This document shows, in pieces, positions 34,566 to 45,380 of a DNA stretch of 64,000 nucleotides. The DNA comes from Odiellus spinosus (lineage: Eukaryota; Arthropoda; Arachnida; Opiliones; Phalangiidae). The position numbers and the translations under genes are program-made. Within the stretch, counting starts at the first letter, position 1. Each line of letters opens with the position of its first letter. Where the stretch lies: NCBI GenBank assembly GCA_963920705.1, contig OY987229.1, forward strand, positions 18,295,728-18,359,727, in the 5' to 3' direction. The notes under the pieces are model-generated. The model worked only from the letters and a program-made list of their open reading frames with translations, was not told where the DNA came from and made no database searches.

Positions 34566-34700
34566 CTATTCCACTTCGATTTGACAATATAGGCGAAAAA
34601 ACTAAGTTACCCGTTATATCTATAGGATGTATTGATTTAGAGATATATGGAGTCTATAGCTTTACGCGTGCTGTCAACTATAAGTGAAATAGAATATAGT
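34566..34700. mobile_element. Short foldback element, GCTGCCAA family
   Basis: Left arm CTATTCCACTTCGATTTGAC faces right arm CTGTCAACTATAAGTGAAAT at 34671-34690, preceded by TATAGCTTTACGCGTG. The arms are imperfect inverted copies of the family consensus, about 60 bp apart. Confidence 0.5.
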
Positions 34701-35780
34701 TTATATAGCAGCTCAGCGTCAGAATTTAGCTAAGCGATGGATTCTATCATCAATCATAACAGTTTAAAGTCAACGAGCGTTAAAACGTGTTCGTGACACT
34801 CATGACCAATACAGTCGCCCGTTTATAGTTTCTCTTCGTCTCTTCACACGCTTCAACTATTCCTACGAAACGGTTCCTTTTCTCACCAGTTAGGAGTAGT
34901 AAAACCCGTCATACCATAAGGAGGAGTTCAATGTTTAGATTTAACCGCGTACATCAAAACCTTCACGTTCGTTTTTCTCTGGCGCCCTGAAGAGATTCTA
35001 GACTCTGATATCAAGTCGTTTTTAATCGATTTGTACTGATACAATACGCGTAAATACCATATCAAAACTCTCAAAAGGTTTAGAGGTAATATAGAGTTAA
35101 TTATCAAAGTCACGAACTGAACACGCTAAAGTCTAAATCCGTGTTAAAGTAATTTTAGACTATAAAATTTTCTGAGAAATTTTGGCGCTAAGTTATTTCT
35201 AATTAACACCGCAATCATTAGGTTTACGAGTCATTTACTTTAATTATACAACGGTGTTAAAGTTTACTTTGTCGCCAGATTAATCAAGATTAAATTATCG
35301 GGAAATGAAAAAGGAGCTCTAGTTTAAATATTCCCAGCTCAATGTATACGAAACTTTGTCGAACATATAGGTTCGTTAATTATTAACTTTTCTCGCTAAG
35401 CCTAAATCCGTTTCGAATAAATTTTAGACTGCAAAAGGTGCAATATATTTAATTATATTAAATGACGTAATAAAAATAATCAGGAATGAAGAGAAATATT
35501 TCTATGATTGGCTACTGGTATTTTGGACCCACTCAAAGAGCTAAATTGAATTCCACAAAACGAAATAATTAGATACGGTACCAACAACCAATTTAACGAA
35601 AGATTACAGAACCAATAAAAAAAAATGTCCGAAATACTTCTAACACATCGTACTCGCGAATTCGTATGAAATCGAAATATTCCCGATACCAATTCAATTA
35701 AAAAGACTAGATCTCTTTAGGAAGCCAAGGCTTAGTATCTCCCACTCTTCAACGAGAAATCGGTTAAAACTATAAATCGA

Positions 35781-35892
35781 AGTTTAATTCACCTCGAATT
35801 GACATTACGCGCAAAGCTACACGGTCCCTTTATCTTTAAGTGAACAAATCATTTAGATACAGGATAGCTTATATAGCTTTGTGCTGCCAAGC
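35781..35892. mobile_element. Short foldback element, GCTGCCAA family
   Basis: Left arm AGTTTAATTCACCTCGAATT then GACATTACGCGCAAAGCTAC; right arm TATAGCTTTGTGCTGCCAAG. The pair has the same orientation and spacing as the copies at 10653 and 53490. The right arm is shortened. Confidence 0.45.
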
Positions 35893-37286
35893 CCGCACCA
35901 CTCTCTGCAATATGTTAAAGGGCAAGTGTATCCAAGATCCAATACGGAACATAAAAACCTTTCTATACTAGAATCTATCTTTGCGTTAGTGTTTCTCTTG
36001 GCAAGGCAGAATTTTAGCATAGTTATTACGGTTCTTTCTTAATTATAATTCTGATTGGTTAAAAGCGATAGCGAAGAAGAGTAATATGTTATTTTAATCG
36101 ATTAAATATGCATAATTAAAAGTCGACACCTTTTAACTTTAATTTACAGCTAATTAACTAAATTTTCAGAAAATATGCAGTTGATGAAACAGCTTTTAAA
36201 AACGCAAGTGTGCTTTAGGGCTCGGTTCGGGAGCGCGGAATATTTAAAGACTCTCTTTGATTAACTGATATATTTTGTCATTTTTAGGGAAACCACTGAA
36301 ATTATAAAAATGCGTTTTGTAGAAACTTAAGAGATGTTTTTAATTGATAACGTAGTAAAATGTTCACATGAAAGGTAGGAATTCCTAGATTAAGTACTTT
36401 CAGGGCGAGAATCAACTGTATAGACTCTATAATAGCCCAGCAACCACAGTGATAAAGTAGTGTTACGGGGATTTTTTGATATAGAAATCGCAATAAAATG
36501 TTTATATTTAGAAGAGTTTTTTAGCCATCATTCCGAGAAAAAGGTACTCAAATTCCATTTGGAATGATAATTACGTGTCAGTTTCACTTTATGAATAATT
36601 AACATTCCTAAAATACGATCAAAAATGACACGCAATTCAGTTTCATCATCCCTTTAACTGTCCATGCTGAGTACTAAGTACGCAGTCGCGACCAAAACAT
36701 GGTACGCTTTCTGAATACAATTTTTCGGTCGCAAATTGAACTAAACACTGTAGATTTCGACATAAAAGAATTCCAAATGCAATTATAAATTTACACGCGC
36801 GACTTTTTCTTTAAAAGGTGTATTTCCCGCGTTCCGTAACTTGGAAAGGAAAGGCGATATACAAGTCGGTGATGGCAAGCTGTTGCATTCTTGTTGGGGG
36901 AATTTTGTAGCTCGTCGTCTCTCCTCCTCTACCCCGCTCTTTTTGTATAGGTTTCCTTGGTGGAAAAACACCTCTCCGATATCTCTTCCGATTTGTACGC
37001 TCCATTTCCGCTCTCGGGTGCTATGCCTATACAGCAGGCAATCTCGGGATTCTACCAAACACGCGCGGGTTGGGTGTATCGGGGGTGGGGGCAAAAACTA
37101 GAGTTTCTTCTTGCCACGTATTCTTTCTGTTTTTTAGACTTTTACGCATTAGCGAGTACGGCCAGCTGCGGGGTTTACTCATTTCCCTTCCTTGCCCGAT
37201 GTAAAATGAGTGGGTTTTGCAATCCTTGGGAATCCAAGGATTCCATTCGGGGAGAGAGAAGAGAGTTATATTTGCCATTGTACTTA

Positions 37287-37565
37287 AGCTACGGTCACAC
37301 TTGCATTTCTTAATCGGTTTGAAACGGTAAAATCAAACCGATATTCAAATCGCCCGGAATCGTTTTAAGCGTCACGTGTTCACGCATTATCTTTATAAAT
37401 CGATTTATTGTAGCTTCATTTATCGGTTGTTGGAACCGAATCGATATGAAACTGGTTCCCGAAGGCGATTCGAGAAGGAGAAAAGACGGTTTCCCGTTCA
37501 CACGACTCTAGCGAAACGTTTTGAAACGATTTAAATCGATTCCAAGGACTAGTATGAACGCAGCT
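37287..37565. mobile_element. MITE-like repeat, copy 1 of pair with 56420-56633
   Basis: Starts AGCTACGGTCACACTTGC and ends AGTATGAACGCAGCT. These ends are imperfect inverted repeats of each other (AGCTACGGTCACACT against AGCTGCGTTCATACT). Internally it carries several AAATCGATTT / AACCGAT phrases and TAAGCGTCACGTGTTCACG. The copy at 56420-56633 has the same ends and most of the interior but lacks about 65 bp. Confidence 0.7.
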
Positions 37566-37770
37566 AGCCATTATGCTGGCCTAGTTTATCAAAATTATTT
37601 TTGCAAACCATGTCTGAAGGTCTTACACAACTTTTATCCATTCACCTTGTATACCCATCCTATTTTTGCCAACCAAATCTGCCAACCATACTCAATTTCA
37701 ATCGGCTGAAATGGTAAATTTTCTAGTGAATTTTCTACCACGCGCTTTCGGTTTCTGGGCTTTTATATGG

Positions 37771-37860
37771 CCCCTGTAAAAGTGTTCCAATCTCTAGGCT
37801 TTAAAGTTCATGACGAAGCTAACATTCAGGAGCAAACGTTCTGGTGTATTTTCTATTACG
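37771..37860 (+). repeat. Dispersed repeat, copy 2 of pair with 11635-11720
   Basis: CCCCTGTAAAAGTGTTCCAA, TTTAAAGTTCATGACGAAGC and GGTGTATTTTCTATTACGCG match the order and spacing of the copy in the first part of the same intron. Confidence 0.6.
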
Positions 37861-39560
37861 CGTATGTAGAAGGGCGTCAGACAATAAATGAAGAAAAAAT
37901 TTATTAACTATTCCGAGGAATACTTCAAATTGTATCAAGGATTATCATAGCTCACAAGTTACACGGTAAAGCATTAAAAAACAACTTCGTCATCACTACA
38001 TGGTTGCGTGGCTATTATTATAAACCAGAGGTTTAAAATTTTAAAAGGTTTTACTAAGAGTACGAAAAGACTAAAAATATTACAGAAAGAGCCATAACGT
38101 TAATAAATAATATATAGGATAAAAGTTAACACGCATGTAGTAAAAGTGTAACGAAATCGAACGAAGAAATATTAAAAAATGACAGGAAGTAGCGCTAGTA
38201 GATTTGAATTATTCAAAAACATCTCAATATTTTAAGCTTAAATCTTTGAAACCGTTGTTTTTCTTAAGGGTATCTATATATCGGGGTGTTAAGTTTTAAA
38301 TACAATATATATTGACCCGTTGTGACATGACTGATCGATATCATATGGAATGACCCAAGTGAACTTCTGTAAACTCATTATTCTTAAATTCTTATTATTC
38401 ATGAATAAAATAATATTTTCACAATATTTAGTCGACATTTTAGTGCTGAGTGGTATAAATTCGGGCCAATCATATTATTTCAAAAATAGCTCTATTTCGA
38501 TTAAGATTCTTATAAACATCGCCTGGTGGAGCGATCAGAAATATATTGGGATTTAGTTACCAAGGCTCTCGCACGTTTCCTAAAAATTTTACGCGTTTCT
38601 AGTTTAATTTAAAGCCGCGCGTTTATAATAAAAACTCGGACTTGTATTCTCGTGACCAAGGGGTGTTTGGATCGACTGCTTTATAGGGAAATTATAAACT
38701 AAAAATGGAACAGCTTTTTGAAGTATTCGCGAATGTTTTCACAATTATTAGCCACGTTTTTTGATATTTAAATTAATTTCTAAAGTTTGGTTAAGTTAGA
38801 ATGTAAGTGAAGTACAAAATCTAACCAATCAGATAAACTCAATGGATCCCACCTTCAATGTACGATACAGATATAGCCTAAAGTAGCGTTTAATCATTAG
38901 CGGTATATCGTGGCTGACATTGTTATATAGAGAAGTATGTATTTGCATTTTACAGTATACCGAGCGGGTTGATTTTAAATTTTTAACACATTATAAGTAG
39001 TCATATAAAAAGTTCGAGTATGTTCTTTTTACGATTCATTCACTTAAAGATAAAGTTAGACTATGGTTTTAAAAAGGCTAAATTTCCCAGGAATTAAATT
39101 GTATATTGAATCCAGGAAGCTGAAAGTTATTTCAACGCGTATTATCAGCTAGCGGTAAAAATATAAAATATTTAAAAAATAAAATAAAATGTCATTTCAA
39201 ATATAAGACGTCAAAACCCCGACGATGACATTCAAATATCGATATTCGCTCGCTGATGTCCGTTCGCTTTCTTTGTATAAATTCGAAAACGCAAACATAT
39301 GCAGAATAAATGCCTGACATTCTTATACAGTCTTTTTCACCTTCCCCCAACTCAGTTTCATAAACTTAGTTGAAACGAACAGATTCGTAAAAAACTATAT
39401 TATATTTCATCTTTATTTGGCAGCGCGTTGGAAACATTAGACAATACCAGAAGGAAATCATAGGAGAAGTGAGACACTGTCTCTATCCCGAGAGGTTAAC
39501 TCAGTTCCTTAAAATGTCATCGCCGGTTTCGCGATTACGTAACTGATTACAGCGTTAAGT

Positions 39561-39672
39561 AATGCTAAATACAACCTTTAGTAATGCTAAATACAGCCTT
39601 TACTAATGTTCTAACCAATCGGAGATTAGCTCAGTTGGTATGGTAACCCAGAGCTCGGAAGTTTAAATTCCC
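39561..39672 (+). ncRNA. tRNA-like / SINE-like fragment
   Basis: GGAGATTAGCTCAGTTGGTA (39621-39640) has a perfect tRNA-type A box (TAGCTCAGTTGG). About 33 bp on, GTTTAAATTCC (39661-39671) is a one-base-off B box. It begins like an acceptor and D arm, but I cannot fold a complete cloverleaf. It is preceded by two to three copies of a phrase of about 22 bp (AGTAATGCTAAATACAACCT). It is most likely a decayed tRNA pseudogene or a tRNA-headed SINE, not a working tRNA. Confidence 0.5.
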
Positions 39673-40930
39673 TGACTTTTATCAAATTTCAAGACATTTA
39701 CCGGTTTTCTAAGTCTATGGCAAATCTGTATTGTAGCTTGGCGCTAATTTCCCGGGCTTTTCTGAGGCTGTACATCAGACTTTGGTTACAATTACCTAAA
39801 TTAATATCCCCCTTCTCATTTTATCTTCTTTTGACTATATCCCAAAGGCCTAACACAACTTGATACGTATAAGGGGGAGTGGTTTTCAGCGTGCTCTCAA
39901 ATTAACGTGAAATGAACTATAGTACTTCCACGAACCCACGCAATTCCAACCTTCTGGGTAGAAAATGTATAAAAATGGCATGTTCAAATCATAAATGGGG
40001 GGTTACGGTCGAACGAGGCGTTTTTAAGGTTTATTCGTAAGGCGATAAGGAAATATAACCGGAATCAAATGCAACAGGAAGTCTCACGAGGGTTTCTTCC
40101 AACAACGTCACTTGTCACTTATATTTATTTAATCGAAGCCAACAGTTTCCCGTTGATATACTGACAGGTAATATAGGAAATTGAGAAAAACAAGAGGACG
40201 ATGGGTTCAATTGCGTTTCACTACATGATTCTATTGTAAAAGGTTCAATACAGGATTGCTACAAAATATAAAAGGTTAAAACTTCGTTACTAAACTAATT
40301 AATATATAATTCGGGCCCACTTCCAGTTGGCTAAGGCATAACCCTTAAATAGAATAATCGGACACAGCCTTAATTTATCCTTCATGTGATATTGAATTTT
40401 CGAACGGTTTATGATAATACAATGAAACTTAATCAATCCCGTAATGCACCACAACACACCTACAACTCATTTAAATTACTTGATTTTAGAAATAATCAAT
40501 TTTCAAGGAGCGCGACTTAAACGTCGCTCCCCGACCCAAAAAACGAGAAAGTTTCGGGGCCTTTTCCCTTCTCAGTTTTATATTCTTTTGAATGAAAGTT
40601 TCAAAAAGATATTTGCCAGAAAAAAGTATAACATACTATGAGAGTTTTTGAGAGGGAGATTTCATTCAAAGATAAATTGGAATTTTTGTATATGCATTTT
40701 TTTATTCCCCGGTGACTCCGCGGGGAATTTTAACTTAAAAGGCTCTTGTCGTTATGGTTATAACCAGAAGTTTGCGAAAAAACTTCTTGGGGGAAGTTTT
40801 ACAACTAGTTATTTTCAGTGAAACATCAGAGTTTCTTCAATGTTTCCAATATATAAGCGTAATATTTTTAGTGTAAATTAAAGATGCCTTCGAAAAGGAG
40901 GAGAAATCTGATCTGTTTTCCAATATAAGA

Positions 40931-41264
40931 TAGGGGTCATTTTTGGAAATTTTGCTCCATTTCTATTAGTGGCGAGGCATGTTTTTCGAGTGCTTATTAT
41001 TTTAAAATAATCTAGGGCATTTATACTTTCTAATGGTGCAATTAGTTTATACCTATGAGATTTTAGAGAAAAGTTATGGCCATTTTAAAATATGGGTCAT
41101 GTTTGGAATTTTTGCTCCAATTCTACTAGTGCATGGTGAGGCATTTTTTTCGAGTGGCGAGGCTGGATTTTATGATCTTAAAATAATCTAGGGAATGTGT
41201 ACTTTCTAATGGTGCAATCGGTTTATGCCTAGGAGATCGTATGGAGAAACTATGGCCATTTTAA
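40931..41264 (+). repeat. Tandem duplication, two units of about 165 bp
   Basis: 40931-41090 and 41091-41264 share the phrases GGGTCAT.TTTGGAA.TTT, TTTTGCTCCA.TTCTA.TAGTG, AAAATAATCTAGGG, TACTTTCTAATGGTGCAAT and TATGGCCATTTTAA in order. The second unit has a short insertion. The array ends about 220 bp before exon 5 of the host gene. Confidence 0.8.
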
Positions 41265-41482
41265 GTTAGCACGTGTAAGTGTTAACTATAAAGTTTTAAA
41301 ATAATTTTAAGTGATTTGATTATTATTCTTAAACTAAACTTAAGTGGTCCGCGGCCATTATTTAGGCATCTATATTTTCACGGGGTAAAAGAAATATATT
41401 TCAAAATATAAAGTAAAAATCATCTCTTACCTTAAATCGAATCGATTATGACTCCTATTGTTTTTTATTATTATTATTCCAG

Positions 41483-41633
41483 AGTTGTGCCAGATTGAAA
41501 TTTAAAAGATGCAAATCGGATCCCGACTGCGATTGTTCCGGTTCTAGATTACACTGTTCGTTTACGTCACTTCCGTCGCCAGGCAGTGTTCGTTATGGGA
41601 AATGTGTGCCGTTTGCGTCACAATCTAAAAAAG
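41483..41633 (+). CDS. Exon 5: six-cysteine module
   Basis: Residues 463-512 plus one base. The acceptor is ATTATTCCAG|AGTTG and the donor AAAAAAG|GTAAAA. This exon holds six cysteines (464, 472, 478, 480, 487, 503; spacing C-x7-C-x5-C-x-C-x6-C-x15-C), while the rest of the protein has only one (150). An even number of closely spaced Cys in a predicted secreted protein suggests three disulfides, a small knotted or EGF-sized fold. I could not match the spacing to a named family. It ends in a run of Lys (SQSKK, then V after splicing). A tandem duplication (40931-41264) lies about 220 bp upstream. Confidence 0.78.
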
Positions 41634-42774
41634 GTAAAAAGAAAAAAAAAAAAAGAATTTCAATTTCCTGTTTAATTTATTTAAAATAATACCATTGGTT
41701 ATTCTACCTTGATTTCCCATCCCAAACAAATCTACTAAGATAGGTTACTCTTCATCTTTTTAATTATATTTGAATAAAGTTAGAATATAAATGTCAAAAC
41801 TAATAGACAATTTCAACGAAGCCGAAAGTGCAATGTTAAACTTCGAAGGACTCATTTCCTATTAAACCAAGGACCCATTTAACGGGTGTTATTTAACCCC
41901 TCGTTTTGGTCTAATTTTCCAATTTCCTAACCGACTTTTTGGCCAATTTTCAAATTCCCTTGCTTCCCTGGCCTGTGGCCACGCTGAATCACGGAGTTTT
42001 CCATTATATCATCATTAATAAACAGTCACAAACTGAATATTCTCTCTGGTTAATTTGAAATGTTTGATTTAGAAATGATTGTATTTCGAAATGAATAACA
42101 GGCTCGGACACTTTTTTTTATTTTGTAACTAAGTGAAACATTTGGAAAATAATCCTTCAATTATCTTAGCTCGTAAACCCAACGAGATTCTAAAAATAGA
42201 TTGTAAGAAAAGAAAACAAGCCTTTAAAAAGTTCAGACTTCTTCAAGTCAGCAGATAAGAAACGGAGTTAACCGTTACTGGGAAAGAAGCTCAAGAGCGC
42301 CGCGTAGAAAAGAAGAAAAAAAAAAAAATGTACCCTTTTTATTTTCGCGAAGCCTCAAATTGGGAAAATCTCTCTCAATCTACAGCCCGAGATTATCCCC
42401 AAGAACTCCCTTAAGGATGCCACGGAGAAAGAAAAATAAAGCTCTAGAGCTGACTCTTATAAAAAAGATAAATCTAGAGCTTGGTGAAGTTCGTATCAGT
42501 TAAGGAATTCCGTAGAGACGTAATAACTATAACAGAAGTCGCGGTAAAAGTCTAGAAGTGTGAACAGAGAGTCATAAATATATAACATTCTGTATATCAC
42601 AAAGCATTTTTAAAACCATTTTAGATTCAAGTTTCAAAACAAATTTCCGGTAACAATAGATCGAATTGCAACAAAGTCTAAACATTTTTTAAATCATTTA
42701 TAATTCAAAGATTCGCTCTTATAAATGTTCCATCTTCTATACATTGAGACATTTAAATCTACACGTGACTTTCT

Positions 42775-43114
42775 AACGATTCCTTATCGTTTAAATTGGC
42801 CTAATCCTGCACTAGTAAATTTTTTACAAACAAATATTAAGAAAGAAAAATATTTTGTTAACTTGTTCCGAAAGTAGGCTTAACAAGGATCTATGTAAAG
42901 TTTGATATCTCGTCGTTTAACAGTCACCGATCAATGAGCAAATCCACGCGTTTGAAACGATTTAATGTCGAAATAAAGCCGTACTCTCACGTGATTGGCC
43001 GGAGACTGTTTAACATTTCATTGATACGAGTTAAGCCTACTTTCCGAGTAATTAAACGTGTTTCTAGCTTTATATTTGTTATTTATTTCCTAGACAACTT
43101 TATTCTCCCTTTAA
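42775..43114. mobile_element. Palindromic MITE, diverged copy
   Basis: Contains AACGATTCCTTATCGTTTAA, TTTTTTACAAACAAATATTA, GTAGGCTTAAC with its complement GTTAAGCCTAC, and ends TTCTCCCTTTAA. The family architecture is kept but the centre is different (GATCAATGAG, GTGATTGGCCGG) and the left terminus is lost. It is an older relative of the copies at 4120 and 21272. Confidence 0.65.
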
Positions 43115-43689
43115 ATACTTCAAGATCGTAAGGTTAGTGGCTTCCACTCTTCATTATATTGGAAGATAAAGTAGGTAGGGTTCAATAAGGATATGTCACG
43201 GTTTGGCAACGGAGTGATACATCAAGGGGTCCTATATAAGCTGGCCTTATATGAAAATAATTATAGTTCGCTCGCAGCCTCGAAGAATGTATTTTACGGT
43301 TCGTCCGATATTGGTAAGCCCCAGTAGTAATCTCTATCTGACCGCGCAATCATCCCCGCGGTGACTTTTTGCTGATAACGCAACTTCTGGATAAACTTTA
43401 TATGATTGTGTTGGAGATGAATTGCGGAATGCGGATAGATAGCAGCTGTTTACGGAAGTATTGCCGACAAGAAAACCGCAAACCTTTTTATAAACATGTT
43501 ATGTACTTCGCGATGAGGGATATTGTATTGTATAGGTATACCAATTTTCAGGGTTTAAACTAATTATTTAACTATTAAATTAAAAGTCAAATCGATATCA
43601 TAGCGTCTTATTAGATTATTTCAATCAATAGAATACCCTGAACTGAAAACAATTTCGAAATAATAACAGGAAAAATGTTCTTGCAAAAT

Positions 43690-44010
43690 CGGAAAATTGT
43701 TGGGAAATGAAGTGGAAATGTTATAAAATATTTAGAACATGTTGGGAAATGTTGTAAAAATGTTTGAAACATGGGAAAAATGTATTTAAAATGGTTGGAA
43801 AACGCCGGAAATGTTGGAAAATGTAGGAAATATTTGAAAAGTACTGGAAAGAGACTGAAAAATGGTGGAAAAATTCTGGAAATGCTGGTAAAACTCTGCA
43901 AATATTGAAAAACGTTGTAAAATATCTGGATAATGACGGAACTGTTGGAGAATGTTGGGAAAATGTTTGAAAATAATGGGAAAGAAAATGTTGGAATAAT
44001 ATCTGAAAAT
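43690..44010. repeat. Degenerate AATGTTGGAAA array
   Basis: About 320 bp made of variants of GGAAAATGTTGGAAAATG with a period near 11-18 bp. Similar decayed arrays occur on the opposite strand at 5036-5480 and at about 51930-52160. Long minus-strand frames here come from the lack of stop codons in the repeat. Confidence 0.7.
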
Positions 44011-44539
44011 GTTGTTTCTGATACCTTCTATATTTGGTCAATACGAGCAGTATTATTCCGGTAGAATAGATGAGGGAACGCTGGGGATCGAGCTTTGTGT
44101 CTATAGTGGCTTATTGTGTTTTTACTTCAATAGAATGATAGAGTAGAGGGGTTCGAGGGAGGTAAAGAATATGTATTGTTGCGCTCTCTTATAATCCGTC
44201 CTCTTAGAGCGGTACTATTCAAGAGGGATTTATCAACCTATAAGGCTAAAGAGACTAAAGTTAAAGAGCTTTGTCTTTTTGTTTGTTCCCTTTTCGTTTT
44301 TCTTGTTTTTGGGATCGTCGACAAATAATGTGGCTATGTTTTCATTGTATATATTCTCACTCGGTAGGTTAGTTCGAATCCATTTCCAATTAGTTCCTTT
44401 ATTTGAACGCGTCTAATCAAATTTGTTTCCTAAATAAGTTATCTTTCGGTTGACGGAGTTGACGCCAAATTTACCAATTAAAATTCCCAGACTTCCCCAT
44501 GGATGTTTTCCCTGGTTATAGCTTCGATAAGAACACTAC

Positions 44540-44826
44540 AATAGTCCTGGTCGATTTCCAAAACCGGAAGTCTAGAGACCCTCGCGAAAATTTTGGCGAG
44601 GAAAACTTTTGTCACGTGATCGTCCGCCATCTTTTTGTAGTGTGAAAATAGTGACAGACTAACCAACGCCTCCTATATTTTATCATATAGGAGGCGTTGG
44701 ACTAACAACATGAATTTGGTTTGTGGAAAATAAAATTAGAAATAGTCTAGCAACCTGTTACTACAAAAAGATGGCGGCGCGGCTATGAGACAAGCGTCCA
44801 TTTCCGGCAAATCGACCAGGACTATT
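44540..44826. repeat. Nested inverted repeat with twin ATGGCGG sites
   Basis: Three inverted layers share one axis. The outer one is AATAGTCCTGGTCGATTT at 44540 and its complement ending at 44826. The middle one is CGCCATCTTTTTGTAGT (44625-44641) with ACTACAAAAAGATGGCG (44760-44776). The inner one is a perfect 16-bp stem, CCAACGCCTCCTATAT (44663-44678), with its complement (44685-44700) and a 6-nt loop. It lies about 90 bp before the last exon. It may be a foldback transposon; AAGATGGCGGC also matches the YY1/Pho binding consensus. Confidence 0.75.
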
Positions 44827-44916
44827 GAAGGGTTGGACATTTCTGTAGACGTTAAAACAACTATAATGAAATTCGGATATTTTCGTAACTTGATAAAAAA
44901 TTTAATTTAATTTCAG

Positions 44917-45263
44917 TATATTCCGATGATTGGGGTAGATGGTACGGCGCGCCGTTGGAAACGAGTCAACTGGGAATGAGTAACTTGGGTCCCCGTTTAA
45001 GAAGAACGGACCCGAGCACCGCTATCCTTAGTAACTACGATCCTTTAACGTCACCGGAAGACGACGCCGAATCGCCGGAAATAGCCTCGGAACCACGAGA
45101 TTCTAACAGCGGGGAAAATTACGAACAAGCCAAAATCAAGTTCATGACGGCGAGACTTCAAGACCTGACTCAACGCGTACAAGAACTGCCCAATGAATTT
45201 TGGCAAACTGCCAATAATAACGACGAAGATAACAACCAAAATCTAGATTCCAGATTTTTGTGA
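44917..45263 (+). CDS. Exon 6: C-terminal acidic tail and stop
   Basis: Residue 513 (split codon G|TA, Val) to 627 and TGA. The acceptor is TTTAATTTCAG|TATAT. It opens with an aromatic patch (YSDDWGRWYGAPLE), then LRRTDPSTAILSNYDPL and an acidic Ser/Pro stretch (TSPEDDAESPEIASEPRDS). A probable amphipathic helix follows (about residues 583-610, QAKIKFMTARLQDLTQRVQE), and the protein finishes in an Asn/Asp-rich end. The open frame, the strong acceptor and the phase match support it. The mix of charges is typical of a propeptide or spacer, but that is inference. Confidence 0.8.
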
Positions 45264-45380
45264 CGTCTTTAGAATAGTGAAATTCGTTCAAAAAACATCA
45301 AAACGCGTAATACGAAACTAAAAGGAAACGTTTCAAACTTAACGAATCAAATCTATAATAAGAAAATACAACCCGATGGG

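Larger units (their letters stand above)
29792..41482 (+). other. Intron 4, last part
   Basis: No exon recognised. It contains a 20-nt palindrome (30068-30087, CTCGAGTCT/AGACTCGAG), an inverted-repeat element (31131-31482), a long poly-G run (about 31953-31969), two GCTGCCAA foldback elements (34566-34700, 35781-35892) and single arms (33132-33160, 39391-39435, 39881-39923), a less AT-rich patch with overlapping short frames on both strands (36780-37285), a MITE-like repeat (37287-37565), a tRNA-like fragment (39621-39672) and a tandem duplication (40931-41264). Confidence 0.5.
41634..44916 (+). other. Intron 5
   Basis: 3283-bp intron with a GTAAAA donor and a TTTCAG acceptor. It contains a diverged palindromic MITE (about 42775-43114), a degenerate AATGTTGGAAA array (43690-44010) and a nested inverted repeat (44540-44826). 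The open frames over 43611-44041 on the minus strand are products of the array. Confidence 0.6.
6667..45263 (+). other. Six-exon gene for a predicted secreted protein (whole span)
   Basis: Joining 6667-7211, 7396-7894, 8154-8355, 9433-9572, 41483-41633 and 44917-45263 gives 1884 nt, that is 627 codons and a TGA stop. All five introns begin GT and end AG, and the phases (2, 0, 1, 0, 1) match exactly across each junction, which is strong internal support. Introns are 184, 259, 1077, 31,910 and 3283 bp. The protein has a hydrophobic segment near the N terminus, an Ala tract, Gly/Arg-rich middle exons, a six-Cys exon and an acidic tail. Dibasic sites (RR at residues 65-66, 129-130, 161-162 and SRRR in exon 2) could be processing sites. 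I do not recognise the family. Extra small exons inside the long intron, and non-coding 5' exons, cannot be excluded. Confidence 0.8.

Noticed and set aside
36783-37313. Overlapping open frames on both strands in a less AT-rich patch
   Set aside because: Several frames are open at once, as expected from base composition, and none shows a recognisable domain, splice pattern or codon signal.
43611-44041. Minus-strand frames rich in Phe and His
   Set aside because: Produced by the AATGTTGGAAA array, which lacks stop codons on that strand.
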